Of a DNA stretch of 64,000 bases, positions 17,707 through 26,300 are shown piece by piece. Location: NCBI RefSeq assembly GCF_026672545.1, contig NZ_JAPPRJ010000001.1, positions 2,047,501 to 2,111,500 on the forward strand, written 5' to 3'. How positions within the stretch are numbered: the first letter of the stretch is position 1; each line of letters starts with the position of its first letter. Under the pieces are notes generated by a model. That model was not told the origin of the DNA. It did not search any database and was given only the letters and a program-made list of their open reading frames with translations. The stretch is from Rhizobium sp. SL86. Lineage in GTDB: Bacteria > Pseudomonadota > Alphaproteobacteria > Rhizobiales > Rhizobiaceae. A program made the translations under genes and the position numbers.

Positions 17707-18216
17707 TCATGCACGCATTGTGCCCCTCAGGACCCGGCCACGATTATTGGAGCCAAATGTTCCAATTCCTCCGCTGGCCGCGTAGTCGAGATGATTGTAT
17801 AACTGCAAGTACTCAGCGCCATACGAGTACCCGTTGTTGTCCTGGGTCTGCAAAATAAGAATAGACTCAAGCGGCTTTTTTCCGTCGGCGTACCCAATTT
17901 CCCAAGGGCACCAACGACTTGCGGAAGAATTGGCCGTGGCAAGATAGAAGAACATATCGAGATCACGAATCTTAGCTTGAATTTGTTCGGCGGTGGTTCG
18001 GTTTGGCGTGTCCGGCATCGCCCCATCTTCCCAATCTATGTAAACCTCCCATCCCTGAGCATGCAGGAAAGCCTGAACCCCCTTTGCGAGGTAAGCGTCC
18101 TTGTGGCTATGAGAAAGAAACGCCGTCGGCTTGCCCTCAGCCTTTGCGGTTACTGTCGACTTTCTCACAGCGTACGAGTTGGAAAAATTCTGAATGTCTG
18201 CCTGACGAAAAACCAT
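17707..18216 (-). CDS. TIR-domain protein
   Basis: A TIR fold starts at AFLSHSHKDAYLAKG (about 32-46) and continues through GWEVYIDWED to WCPWEIG (102-108). E106 in that last segment fits the catalytic glutamate of NAD-consuming TIR domains. The 169-residue protein is little more than one TIR domain. I prefer the start at 18216 because GGTGAG lies just before it; an ATG 21 bp upstream is possible. It is divergent from the ThsB-like TIR gene, with under 90 bp between them. Probable antiphage function; its partner effector is not obvious. Confidence 0.82.
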   Translation of the reverse strand: MVFRQADIQNFSNSYAVRKSTVTAKAEGKPTAFLSHSHKDAYLAKGVQAFLHAQGWEVYIDWEDGAMPDTPNRTTAEQIQAKIRDLDMFFYLATANSSASRWCPWEIGYADGKKPLESILILQTQDNNGYSYGAEYLQLYNHLDYAASGGIGTFGSNNRGRVLRGTMRA

Positions 18217-18297
18217 CTTCTTCTCACCGCCATCCATATTGCCTTCATGCGAAGGCTATTCTAGCAATGGTAGTAACATTTATGAGAGGGGATTCTA

Positions 18298-18795
18298 ATG
18301 GCACGTAAATGTTTCTACAGCTTTCACTATGTCCCCGATCATGCTCGAGCCAGCCAGGTCCGCAATATCGGCGTTATCGAAGGCGATCCGCCCGTATCGG
18401 ACAACGATTGGGAGTCAGTTACTCGTGGGGGAGATGCCGCTATCGAGAAATGGATCAATCAACAAATGAACGGAAAGACGTGCGCGGTCGTTTTAGTAGG
18501 TTCCGGCACTGCAAACAGAAAGTGGATCAACTACGAAATCATTCGTGCTTGGGACCGGGGCTTAGGCGTCGTAGGTATCAACATCCACGGTCTGAAAAAT
18601 TTTGCGGGGGAAATATCGACCATCGGCGCCAACCCATTCGATTATATTACACATAGCCCCAGCGGGAAGCCATTATCGACAATCGTTAAGCTATATAATC
18701 CGGGTGGCAACGACAGCAAAGCACGCTACAACTGGATTTCTACATATTTGTCAGACGCTGTAGAAGAGGCCATCACTATCAGAGGCAAGAACTAG
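18298..18795 (+). CDS. ThsB-like TIR protein (DUF1863/MTH538 type)
   Basis: The 165-residue protein has the signature of the Thoeris TIR subunit family: FYSFHY at 6-11, RASQVRNIG, SDNDWE at 34-39, a CAVVLVGSGTANRKWINYEI block, and E80 as the probable catalytic glutamate. In Thoeris, ThsB makes an NAD-derived signal that activates ThsA. No ThsA (SIR2 or membrane part plus SLOG in one protein) is next to it. The neighbours are a divergent TIR gene and, convergently, a separate SLOG gene whose stop codon overlaps this one. Confidence 0.88.
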   Translation: MARKCFYSFHYVPDHARASQVRNIGVIEGDPPVSDNDWESVTRGGDAAIEKWINQQMNGKTCAVVLVGSGTANRKWINYEIIRAWDRGLGVVGINIHGLKNFAGEISTIGANPFDYITHSPSGKPLSTIVKLYNPGGNDSKARYNWISTYLSDAVEEAITIRGKN

Positions 18796-19376
18796 CGAAG
18801 CGGCAACTCACGTATCATTCGCCGAAAAAGCGTGCTGTAGGTTAACTCGTGAAGCCATAAGTCTGGGTTCGGTCTGTCGAGCTGGTCGAAAATCCTTCTT
18901 GCCGCCGCACCAGTAGAAGCCACAGGCCATATGGGCGCGCCGTGGTATGCCTCTCGAAACATATTGAATTCGAGCTCTACACCTTCCATGCCGCCAATGA
19001 AAACCCCGGCATCATATGGCGCGTCGTAGATCATGCGTTCGCGCATAGCCTGCAGACTATCAGTCTCAGATATACCAACTGCGGGTACATCAATAACATT
19101 CAAAAATTCGCTTTTCTCTGGCGGATATTTATCCTTAAAAGCCTCGCTTTGATAAAGAATGACCCTACCCCGATACTGGTTGCCCATATCTCTAAGTAGA
19201 AGCGCAATAAGGGGCGTGATAGCGGGATGCCCGCCAAAAACGATTGTTCCATGGAGCACCACTTCTGAAACCAGGCCTTTAACTGCTTCTCGTATACCGA
19301 GCACGTCAGCAGTTTCGAAATAAACGGGATCACGCGATGGAAGAGGTACGCTGACAGAAAGAAAAATTCTGATCAT
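18792..19376 (-). CDS. SLOG-domain protein
   Basis: The 194-residue Rossmann-like SLOG protein shows VFGGHPAITPL (47-56), VILYQSEAF, VFIGGMEGVELEF (125-137) and STGAAAR (154-160). SLOG domains bind nucleotides or NAD-derived ligands and serve as sensors or processors in TIR systems. The start overlaps the stop of the TIR gene at 19373 as ATGA, so the two are made together. No effector domain such as SIR2 or transmembrane helices is attached. It may sense or produce the nucleotide signal, but which is not clear. Confidence 0.85.
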   Translation of the reverse strand: MIRIFLSVSVPLPSRDPVYFETADVLGIREAVKGLVSEVVLHGTIVFGGHPAITPLIALLLRDMGNQYRGRVILYQSEAFKDKYPPEKSEFLNVIDVPAVGISETDSLQAMRERMIYDAPYDAGVFIGGMEGVELEFNMFREAYHGAPIWPVASTGAAARRIFDQLDRPNPDLWLHELTYSTLFRRMIRELPLR

Positions 19377-20551
19377 GTAACACTCCTCCGCAAATGCTCA
19401 GCAGACCGCGAAATTTGGACCGATTTCACTGGCAGATGGTTGTCTAACCACGCAAGGTGAGAAATCCATTTTTCAAGAATTCCACGCTCGTCATACAGCA
19501 GCCATACGCTGGAGGTGTTATCGCCTAATTCACGAATGCCATCTCCAATCTCCTGGTATCGATCCGCGCGCGGCACACCGATAGTCGGAACCACGGCAAC
19601 TTTACCGCCTTTGGCAAGTTCCACGGCAATAAATCGCTCTGGCTGCACCGCAACACTAATCGCGTTTTCCTCACGTGCCCGATCGCAAAAATCATCAACA
19701 AGGCTCCGGTGCCTAGCGGCTAACGCACGAGCGCGAAGCGATTCTGCACGAGATACGATATTGTCTCGCATTTTTTCGGAAAGGCGTGCATTGACACCTG
19801 TATCCTCTGGACCGACGAAATCAGTACGTTTCAATGGCATGAAAACGCTGAATGACGACGTATCGTCGGCGTCAACATCGGGCCATAAGACATGCAGGAT
19901 CTGCACGCTTGTCGCATTAGCTTGCGTAAGCTCGGCTTTCGTCCAGAAACTTTCTCGAAACTTCGGTGTGTCGAGTAGAATGATGATGTCGCTATCAGCC
20001 ATGCGATGCCAAAGGATACTTTGGAAATCTTCCGCATACGGGACGCTACGGGTGTCCAGAAACACATCGAAACCTGCCTCGTCCAAAGCTTCATACAATT
20101 GGATTGCGACTGATTGAGACTCTGACCGTCTGTAACTAATGAACAGGCGCCGCTCTACTCTCAACAGGCGAAGGTTCTCTAGAACCAACGTCGCTAAGCG
20201 TTGAATGTGTTTCTCATTATTCGTAAAAGGAAAGGCGTTGATATGGCCGATACTGACTGGCAGAGCGGTACTCACAGAACCGACATCCGGGACGCATGGG
20301 ATAATGGAGTTTGAATCAGTAATCAGCTTTGCTAGACAGGGGTGGAAGGCGTCGTTCGCTCCGCCGTAGCCAAAAAAAATCGCGACCAAAGGTGCTCGGG
20401 GATCTGCGGTTGTGATGTCTGCTTCAGCGAGGACGGCGATCGCATCACGATCAATCCCTAACTCTTTTAGCCGCTTGTATAATACCGGTTCGAGCTTCGG
20501 CCACGACGAACTCACGGCTCCTATCAAGGCAATGTAATACTGTGCCGCCAT
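19373..20551 (-). CDS. TIR protein with N- and C-terminal extensions
   Basis: In this 392-residue protein the TIR domain lies in the middle: RRLFISYRRSESQSVAI (135-150), GFDVFLDTRSV, and SFWTKAEL (201-208), with E207 as the probable catalytic glutamate. The 130-residue N-terminal region (IALIGAVSSSW ... VAIFFGYGG ... NAFPFTN) is not recognised and may be a sensor. The C-terminal region from about 290 contains an AVVPTIGVPRADRYQEIGDGIREL stretch, also unassigned. First gene of a two-gene operon with the SLOG protein. Confidence 0.85.
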   Translation of the reverse strand: MAAQYYIALIGAVSSSWPKLEPVLYKRLKELGIDRDAIAVLAEADITTADPRAPLVAIFFGYGGANDAFHPCLAKLITDSNSIIPCVPDVGSVSTALPVSIGHINAFPFTNNEKHIQRLATLVLENLRLLRVERRLFISYRRSESQSVAIQLYEALDEAGFDVFLDTRSVPYAEDFQSILWHRMADSDIIILLDTPKFRESFWTKAELTQANATSVQILHVLWPDVDADDTSSFSVFMPLKRTDFVGPEDTGVNARLSEKMRDNIVSRAESLRARALAARHRSLVDDFCDRAREENAISVAVQPERFIAVELAKGGKVAVVPTIGVPRADRYQEIGDGIRELGDNTSSVWLLYDERGILEKWISHLAWLDNHLPVKSVQISRSAEHLRRSVT

Positions 20552-20803
20552 AATCCGATCCTGTCATTAGGGGTACAACCTATTCGGTCTTATTCATAAT
20601 CCACTTTTCAACCCGACTCGAATGGTATTTCAACAACTCCAAAGCCATTCAAGCTGGTTGGCCGATCTATGCGGCCCCGGATTTGTAGGCCAACCTAGAT
20701 TGAGATCGAGGCGAAAACTGCAGGTCGGTCAACTACCAGTACTCACTTAGCTGCAGCGCCACAAAAATCCTCTCAGGAATTATGTTGTTGGTTCTATGCC
20801 TGC
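20552..20803. other. Intergenic stretch, no gene
   Basis: AT-rich relative to the chromosome. It carries the upstream region of the TIR-SLOG operon on one side and the 3' flank of the epimerase gene on the other. No convincing ORF, terminator or repeat was seen. Confidence 0.5.
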
Positions 20804-21823
20804 TTAAATTGAGCCAAGTACCTCAAGGATGCGGCGGGATGCTTTACAATCGAGTTGAGGTGACATGGATGAACTTCTCGCCAAGACATCAGAGAGTACA
20901 GAACTCAATTTGGAAAGGCCCGCAAGTCTGGAGCGAGGACCCAGAATCCAAGGACGCTCAGTACAATCTCTAAGTATAATCGTCGGTTTATTAAGCAGAA
21001 AGGATTGCTCAGCTATTCCCGCTGAATCGGTAACGACTGCTGTAGCATCAGACAACACCCGCACAAAAAATGGGTTCTCCATCTCTTTTGCTACGATCCA
21101 TTGATCGGAGTGAGATTTTACACTGGAAATCATATGATTGCTATTAGATGGGTGGCAAATTAAAAGCTTCTTCTGTGAAAAATCGTTCAACTGACGCGAA
21201 AGCGCCGCTGCATTTTGCGCATTCCACCTATTTTCTTTGCGATGGAGGGCAACGACAATCATCCCCTCATACATACCATCGTATGATGAGGCTTCATTTA
21301 GGGAGGTCGCCAGAGACTCCTCGTATAAGCTGCCCACTACTTGGATCCTGGACCTTGAAACCCCTTCAGCATTAAGGGTCACCGCACATTGCTCGTTATA
21401 GCAAAGATGTAGGTCTGTGATGCGGTCGATTTTTCTTCTGATGCGTTCCTCTAGCGTCCTGATGGTGCTCCGCAAACCAGATTCGTAATGTACGAGCATT
21501 ACGTTGGCTGACTTTGCAGCCAACGCGGCACACAGCGAAGTCTTCGTGTCCCCAATGGATAGGACAGCTGAGTATCCTCCGCTGCGAAGTGTGTCTGACA
21601 AAAACCTGACTGATTTTTCGTAGGAAAAATCAATAGACGTTGCAACCACAAATTTTTGTACTTTCCTACGTTGATTTTCAGAGAGAACTCTACCCAAAAT
21701 ATCAGATTGTTGCCCTGTAATTGCGAAACTGACTTGATTTTCACTATCTTCAACATCGCCAACGAGGCAAGCTGCCTTCACGGCGTGCGGTCTTACACCG
21801 AGTGGGCTTAGTATCTTAAGCAA
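20804..21823 (-). CDS. Diverged UDP-GlcNAc 2-epimerase homologue
   Basis: The WecB/NeuC fold can be read through the whole 339 residues: LGVRPHAVKAA (usual GTRPEAIK), SIGDTKTS near 90-96, VHYESGLRS at 111-119 (usual HVEAGLRS), LEERIRRKIDRITD, ALHRKENR, and VVTDSAGIAEQS followed by RDCTERPW. Acidic residues matching the catalytic Asp and two Glu of WecB are in place, so nucleotide-sugar chemistry is plausible. The gene follows the CAP12-like TIR gene by 5 bp, which points to a joint function rather than cell-envelope synthesis; no other sugar genes are near. Base composition is AT-rich compared with the chromosome. Confidence 0.82.
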   Translation of the reverse strand: MLKILSPLGVRPHAVKAACLVGDVEDSENQVSFAITGQQSDILGRVLSENQRRKVQKFVVATSIDFSYEKSVRFLSDTLRSGGYSAVLSIGDTKTSLCAALAAKSANVMLVHYESGLRSTIRTLEERIRRKIDRITDLHLCYNEQCAVTLNAEGVSRSRIQVVGSLYEESLATSLNEASSYDGMYEGMIVVALHRKENRWNAQNAAALSRQLNDFSQKKLLICHPSNSNHMISSVKSHSDQWIVAKEMENPFFVRVLSDATAVVTDSAGIAEQSFLLNKPTIILRDCTERPWILGPRSRLAGLSKLSSVLSDVLARSSSMSPQLDCKASRRILEVLGSI

Positions 21824-21828
21824 TTTGT

Positions 21829-23148
21829 CTATCCCTTAAGTAGTTTAGTGCTCCAGATGACACGTCCAGCTTGCGATGTTTGCAGCCATCTTTCACGTTC
21901 TAACCTGAGTTCTGCTTGATAAAGCGGCGAAGGGATTTGCGTCGCAAGGTTGTCGAGCGCGGCCATATATTCAATTTGGAACATTTCGCGTAGAAAGTAG
22001 GGTAGGTCCAATTCGTTATTCGTCCAAGTCTTCCTCGCGTCTCGTGCGGCAACGAGGGCTTCACTTGGTCTAAATCTTTTTCCAACAACGTCCTGGGACG
22101 GAAAGCGCGAAATATTGTGCGATATAAAACCTTCCCAAAGTTTCATTGGAGAAAAATTCCGTCCTTCAATCAGTTCTAGAGCTCGAAAAAAGTAATTTAA
22201 AGCAATGCCCGGGCCATCAGAACCAATCAATTCAGAAAGTTCGTTTCTGGATGCGTAAAGCCCCAAATAATTCAGAAATACGATTAACAATATTGGGTTT
22301 AGTTCGCCTTCAATTTCACGAACTATATAGGAAAACTTGTTAAAATTATTGAATAGTATTCTTTTGTCGAAATCTGATAATTTATGATCTAAATCTCTCC
22401 ATGCGCCGGATGTGTAGTGAAGTATTATTTCTATGCATTGGACAATTGACTCCTGGAAGTCGCTTAGATCATATCTCCGAATTTCGTAAATCTGCTTACG
22501 CCAAAATTCCGGATTTTTAAGGTAAGCCTCAAGAAAAATACGCTCGCCGACATACAATATTTTTTCGTCGGCAGAAGACATATCTTCTATTTCATTGCCA
22601 AAGAATTCTAGAAGCTCGCCTTCTGACATCGCGGTTCTGCCAAGATCACCTTTGCCCAACGCAAAGAGGTATCTTTGGTCGCAAAGTGGTTTGCTGGAGG
22701 CCTTGACGTGACGGGTGTTGAGGAATTTTTGGAGCCAGGTCACGCATTTTCTATGGGAGTCCGGAATCTGGACACTATTCAATTCGCGTTGATAGAGCGG
22801 CAATATCATATCCGCTTGGGCGAGGACTTGAATGGGGTCATTTCCTCGGCCCTCTAGGATCGCTGTCAGGAACCCGAACTCGAATATTACAGCAGGACTC
22901 GGTAGGCCTTTTCCTTCAACAGAGGGCAAACGGTCGTCTGGTGAGTAAACTACGATCGCTAAGTCGGCCCGCCGCATGTTTGAAAGCGTGTGTCTCGAGA
23001 CGTTAGTTGTATGCTCCAAATCGGCAACCAAAATTGGTTCAATGCGGTACCCTTGTGCTTGCAAGGCGCGAACAGCCTTTACTATACGAAGCGCCGCTGG
23101 GGACTTGTGGCGGTGTGCGATGAAGATCTTGAGCGGAGGACGAAGCAT
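21829..23148 (-). CDS. CAP12-like TIR protein with long C-terminal region
   Basis: The N-terminal domain resembles the TIR-like nucleotide-binding family of CBASS and Pycsar effectors (PF10137 type): IFIAHRHK at 8-15, then VVYSPDD at 66-72 and SPAVIFEFGFLTAILEGR at 84-101, which would hold the catalytic Glu. About 320 further residues form an unrecognised, mostly helical C-terminal region with no membrane segment. The start at 23148 is chosen because the TIR strand begins a few residues later; an ATG at 23202 is also in frame. No cyclase gene is nearby, so a CBASS or Pycsar assignment is not supported. It forms an operon with the epimerase homologue. Confidence 0.78.
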   Translation of the reverse strand: MLRPPLKIFIAHRHKSPAALRIVKAVRALQAQGYRIEPILVADLEHTTNVSRHTLSNMRRADLAIVVYSPDDRLPSVEGKGLPSPAVIFEFGFLTAILEGRGNDPIQVLAQADMILPLYQRELNSVQIPDSHRKCVTWLQKFLNTRHVKASSKPLCDQRYLFALGKGDLGRTAMSEGELLEFFGNEIEDMSSADEKILYVGERIFLEAYLKNPEFWRKQIYEIRRYDLSDFQESIVQCIEIILHYTSGAWRDLDHKLSDFDKRILFNNFNKFSYIVREIEGELNPILLIVFLNYLGLYASRNELSELIGSDGPGIALNYFFRALELIEGRNFSPMKLWEGFISHNISRFPSQDVVGKRFRPSEALVAARDARKTWTNNELDLPYFLREMFQIEYMAALDNLATQIPSPLYQAELRLERERWLQTSQAGRVIWSTKLLKG

Positions 23149-23202
23149 TAAGCACTCATGTCTTGTTAGATATCGAAAAAGCGCTTGCAGTGTCTTCGAC
23201 AT

Positions 23203-23965
23203 AGAATATCTGCAAAATAGGACTGAGATAAATTTGAAAGGGTGAAGGATTTATATTTGGAGGGATTTCTATCACTAATCTGTGTATTTTTGCTCAAGAA
23301 CCCGTAGCGAATTTCGTCTAATAACAACAATCTGGCGTGCTCTGTGCCGCATTTTAGCGTTGAGTTACTACCTTGTGTCAATCCCGGGATTTGTGGATAG
23401 CAGTCGTATCCTGATTGGCATCGGGGAGCTCCTATAGGCGGATCTCTGCTGCCAAATCAGTTAAGAGTTGAAATTCCAGGCTGTATTATGGCCCGCTACC
23501 TATAGGAATCAATTACGTTCGACACTGCGGGAGCACGTAACGGTCATCGCTATTCTTCGTGTTGTCAGACTTCAGCGAATTCGAGTGTCATCTTTATTCC
23601 GTCGAATATCGTGTTTCGGGCGAAACATTCCCTCTGTAGTCAGGAATCTGATTGACTGAACCACTCTTCGACGTCGGCGACGTAGCAACCCACCTGCCGT
23701 GGGCTTACAATAGACTCGGAGGTCGACGCGCAGCTATTACCAGTGTGTGGGTAGGATCTGTCAGTCCTCTTTCGGCGCCATGCATGCCATTCCAATACCG
23801 TTCGCAATGACATCTCGTAGCGCACGGCGAAGAGATAGCAGGCGAAGATTTTCGCCGTTCCTTTCACGCTTTACGACACCCTACGAGTGGCCGTGAATTC
23901 CTGCTTTTCCTGGTCCTATCTCTGGTTCTTACATGGTCTTTCCATCCGGGAAAGGCAGGTCGAAC
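23203..23965. other. Long stretch without a convincing gene
   Basis: AT-rich up to about 23660. The first part holds the promoter region of the TIR/epimerase operon. Scattered short frames on both strands lack ribosome binding sites and protein-like composition. Nothing else was recognised. Confidence 0.5.
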
Positions 23966-24199
23966 ATGGACGGAGACGAGAAAGGGCAGGAGGCAGCAAA
24001 CGACAACGTGCGCCCTGCGGAAGAAGACGGCAGTGTCGAAGAAACTCGCCGCACCGCCGGTGAACACCTAGACCGGGTCGTCATCGACATGGCCCGGCTG
24101 ATCGGACGACAGATGGCGCGGGAGGATCATGCGGCACGGGTGGCCGCCAACGACAATGGCGACAACCGTACCGCCAGAGATGAACCCGAGGCGGAGTAG
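23966..24199 (+). CDS. Small conserved protein upstream of the recombinase
   Basis: The 77-residue acidic, Asn/Asp-rich protein has two ANDN motifs (AANDNVRP and VAANDNGD) flanking a RLIGRQMAREDHAARVA helix. From memory, small proteins of this style often precede serine recombinase genes in alphaproteobacterial mobile elements; a role in controlling recombination direction would be a guess. It is followed by about 310 non-coding bases before the recombinase, which include a GGGAGTGG/CCACTCCC hairpin near 24300. Confidence 0.65.
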   Translation: MDGDEKGQEAANDNVRPAEEDGSVEETRRTAGEHLDRVVIDMARLIGRQMAREDHAARVAANDNGDNRTARDEPEAE

Positions 24200-24509
24200 T
24201 CTCGCTTCAACTATCGGCAAGTGGCCTGAAACGCCTTGCAACAGCGCGCCGCTTGCGCATACGATTCCGGTTGAGGCGAGACCCTCCTTTGCTTGTCTGC
24301 GGGGAGTGGGCCAGGCCGAAGCCACTCCCTCAAGGCCCGAGCCGCTTTGCGGTGGCGCGTGCCGCGCCAGCCTTGACCGAGCGTCTTCGACCCGGCGGTT
24401 GGCCGCGAAGCAGGAAAGGCGGGGCGCGGGCGCTGAAGGCAGCACCCGCAATGTCCACCGGGGACCGCGCAGCCGCCCTATGCATGAACCCGATGCGAGA
24501 GAAGGAAAC

Positions 24510-26258
24510 ATGCCGATGACCCGTGTTGCCCTTTATGCCCGATACTCCTCCGACAACCAGAGGGAAGCCTCGATTGTCGACCAGTTTCGCCTTTGCGACG
24601 AACATGCAAGGCGCGCAGGCTGGGAGGTGGCAGGCAGCTATCAGGATGCTGCGATATCCGGCTCCAGTACCATTCTTCGCCATGGTATCCAGCAGGTCGT
24701 CAGAGATGCACAGCGCGGCCTGTTCACGGTGGTCATTGCCGAGGCGCTGGATCGCATCAGCCGCGATCAGGCCGATGTCGCCACGCTCTACAAACACCTG
24801 AAGTTTGCAGGCGTCACCATCGTCACTTTGGCCGAGGGAGAAATCTCCGAGCTGCATGTTGGCCTCAAGGGCACGATGAACGCGCTGTTCCTCAAAGACC
24901 TGGCGATGAAGACCCATCGCGGACTGCGGGGCAGGGTGGAAAAGGGCAAGGCAGGTGGGGGGCTTTGCTATGGCTACCGTGTCCTCAAACAGTTCGACGG
25001 TAACGGCGAGCCGGTCCGGGGTGACAGAGAGATCATTGCCGAGGAAGCCGACATCATCCGCCGCATCTTCCGCGAGTTCGCCAGCGGCAAAAGCCCGAAG
25101 GCCATTGCGACGGATCTGAACAGCGAAGGCATTCCCGGTCCGCTTGGACGCGCATGGGGCGACACTAGCATTCGAGGCCATGTCACGCGGGGAACCGGCA
25201 TTCTCAACAACGAGCTTTATACCGGCGTCCTCGTTTGGAACCGCCAGCGCTTCATCAAGGACCCGTCCACCGGCAAGCGCGTCTCGCGCCCCAACCCGGA
25301 AAGCCAGTGGATCAGGACGGAAGTGCCACATCTGAAGATGATCGAAGACGATCTCTGGCAGGCAGTCCGAAACCGGCAGAAGCAGATCTCGGCAATCTTC
25401 GGCCCGAACCCGGCCAACACGCTTGAAGGGCGGATGAAGCGGCTGCATCTGACGGTCAGGCCGGTGTCTCTGCTGACCGGCCTTCTCACCTGCGGATGCT
25501 GCGGCGGCAAGTTCGGCATCATCACGCCGGGCCGCTACGCCTGCCTCAACCACCACCGACGCGGCACCTGTGACAATGGCCGCTCCATCACCCGCGAGAA
25601 GATCGAGGCGCGGGTTCTCTCCGGCATCAAGGACAAGCTGGTCTCGTCGCAAGCGGTGGCCGAAGCCGTGAAGGCCTATGCCGATGAGATGAACCGGCTG
25701 AACCATGATCGGCGCGCGCAGGCGGCAATCGACCGGAAGAACCTCGCAAAGGTCGAAAAGGCAATCGCCGGGATTATCTCCGCGATCGAGGACGGCATGT
25801 ACCAGCCGTCGATGAAAGCGCGCATGGATGATCTTGAACGACAGAAGACTGAGATCACCGCCCGTCTCTCAAAGGCCCCGGACGACATTCCCGACATTCA
25901 TCCGAACATCGCCAACCTCTATCGGCTGCGGGTGGAACGTCTGACGGAGGCGCTAAACGATCCTGATGGCGGACGGCAAGCGGCGGAGGCATTGCGGTCC
26001 TTGATTGGCGAGATCGTACTGACCCCCGGCACCAAGCGCGGCGAGGTTCACGCAGAGCTACGCGGCCAGCTGTTCGGCATTCTCGGCCTTGCCAATGCGG
26101 AAGCAGGAGGGCCGCAGCACAGCCCTTTTATGCCATTCGTTGAAGCGAGCCCCCGCAACCAAATACATAAAACCCCGCAAGCAAATATTGCTGCGGGGTT
26201 TTTACGTTTCTGGGCCTCTTTCCAATTTATGATTGTCAGCCGTTCCGATTCCAGGTGA
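24510..26258 (+). CDS. Large serine recombinase (putative integrase of the island)
   Basis: The 582-residue protein has an N-terminal resolvase domain (RVALYARYSSDNQREAS with the nucleophilic Ser, and ALDRISRDQADVATL), a recombinase domain (GKSPKAIATDLNSEGIPG), a zinc ribbon (LLTCGCCGGKFGI with RGTCDN), and a coiled-coil region near 480-560. The start follows GAGAAGGAA. The reading frame crosses the right att repeat, which encodes S-P-R-N-Q, so its last 31 residues come from chromosomal DNA beyond the island and run through a terminator hairpin. In the excised circle the frame would instead end after ten residues (FKHKSLITPI), using sequence now at 3264-3298. Confidence 0.92.
   Translation: MPMTRVALYARYSSDNQREASIVDQFRLCDEHARRAGWEVAGSYQDAAISGSSTILRHGIQQVVRDAQRGLFTVVIAEALDRISRDQADVATLYKHLKFAGVTIVTLAEGEISELHVGLKGTMNALFLKDLAMKTHRGLRGRVEKGKAGGGLCYGYRVLKQFDGNGEPVRGDREIIAEEADIIRRIFREFASGKSPKAIATDLNSEGIPGPLGRAWGDTSIRGHVTRGTGILNNELYTGVLVWNRQRFIKDPSTGKRVSRPNPESQWIRTEVPHLKMIEDDLWQAVRNRQKQISAIFGPNPANTLEGRMKRLHLTVRPVSLLTGLLTCGCCGGKFGIITPGRYACLNHHRRGTCDNGRSITREKIEARVLSGIKDKLVSSQAVAEAVKAYADEMNRLNHDRRAQAAIDRKNLAKVEKAIAGIISAIEDGMYQPSMKARMDDLERQKTEITARLSKAPDDIPDIHPNIANLYRLRVERLTEALNDPDGGRQAAEALRSLIGEIVLTPGTKRGEVHAELRGQLFGILGLANAEAGGPQHSPFMPFVEASPRNQIHKTPQANIAAGFLRFWASFQFMIVSRSDSR
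26150..26162 (+). repeat. attR: right direct repeat of the island
   Basis: GCCCCCGCAACCA, identical to the 3' end of tRNA-fMet at 3252-3264. It lies inside the recombinase gene. The following bases (AATACATAAAACCCCGC...) lead straight into a terminator hairpin, as expected for the original downstream flank of the tRNA. Confidence 0.75.
26170..26204 (+). terminator. Rho-independent terminator, probably the original tRNA-fMet terminator
   Basis: AACCCCGCA pairs with TGCGGGGTT, with GCAA/TTGC extending into the loop, followed by TTTTT. It begins 8 bp past the right att repeat and lies within the recombinase reading frame. Confidence 0.85.
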
Positions 26259-26300
26259 TCGCGTGCCCGGCCGCGCTGGCGCGGCCGGGTCTCCGGCGGA

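Noticed and set aside
17707..20551. Classical Thoeris system
   Set aside because: ThsB-like protein is present, but no ThsA with SIR2 or membrane domain plus SLOG was found in the window.
20804..21823. Surface-polysaccharide gene cluster
   Set aside because: The epimerase homologue stands alone without glycosyltransferases or other sugar-nucleotide genes and is coupled to a TIR gene.
20804..23148. CBASS or Pycsar system
   Set aside because: The TIR-like domain fits, but no CD-NTase or cyclase gene is adjacent.
24129..24509. N-terminal extension of the serine recombinase
   Set aside because: The resolvase domain begins right after the ATG at 24510, which has its own ribosome binding site; upstream codons are not protein-like.
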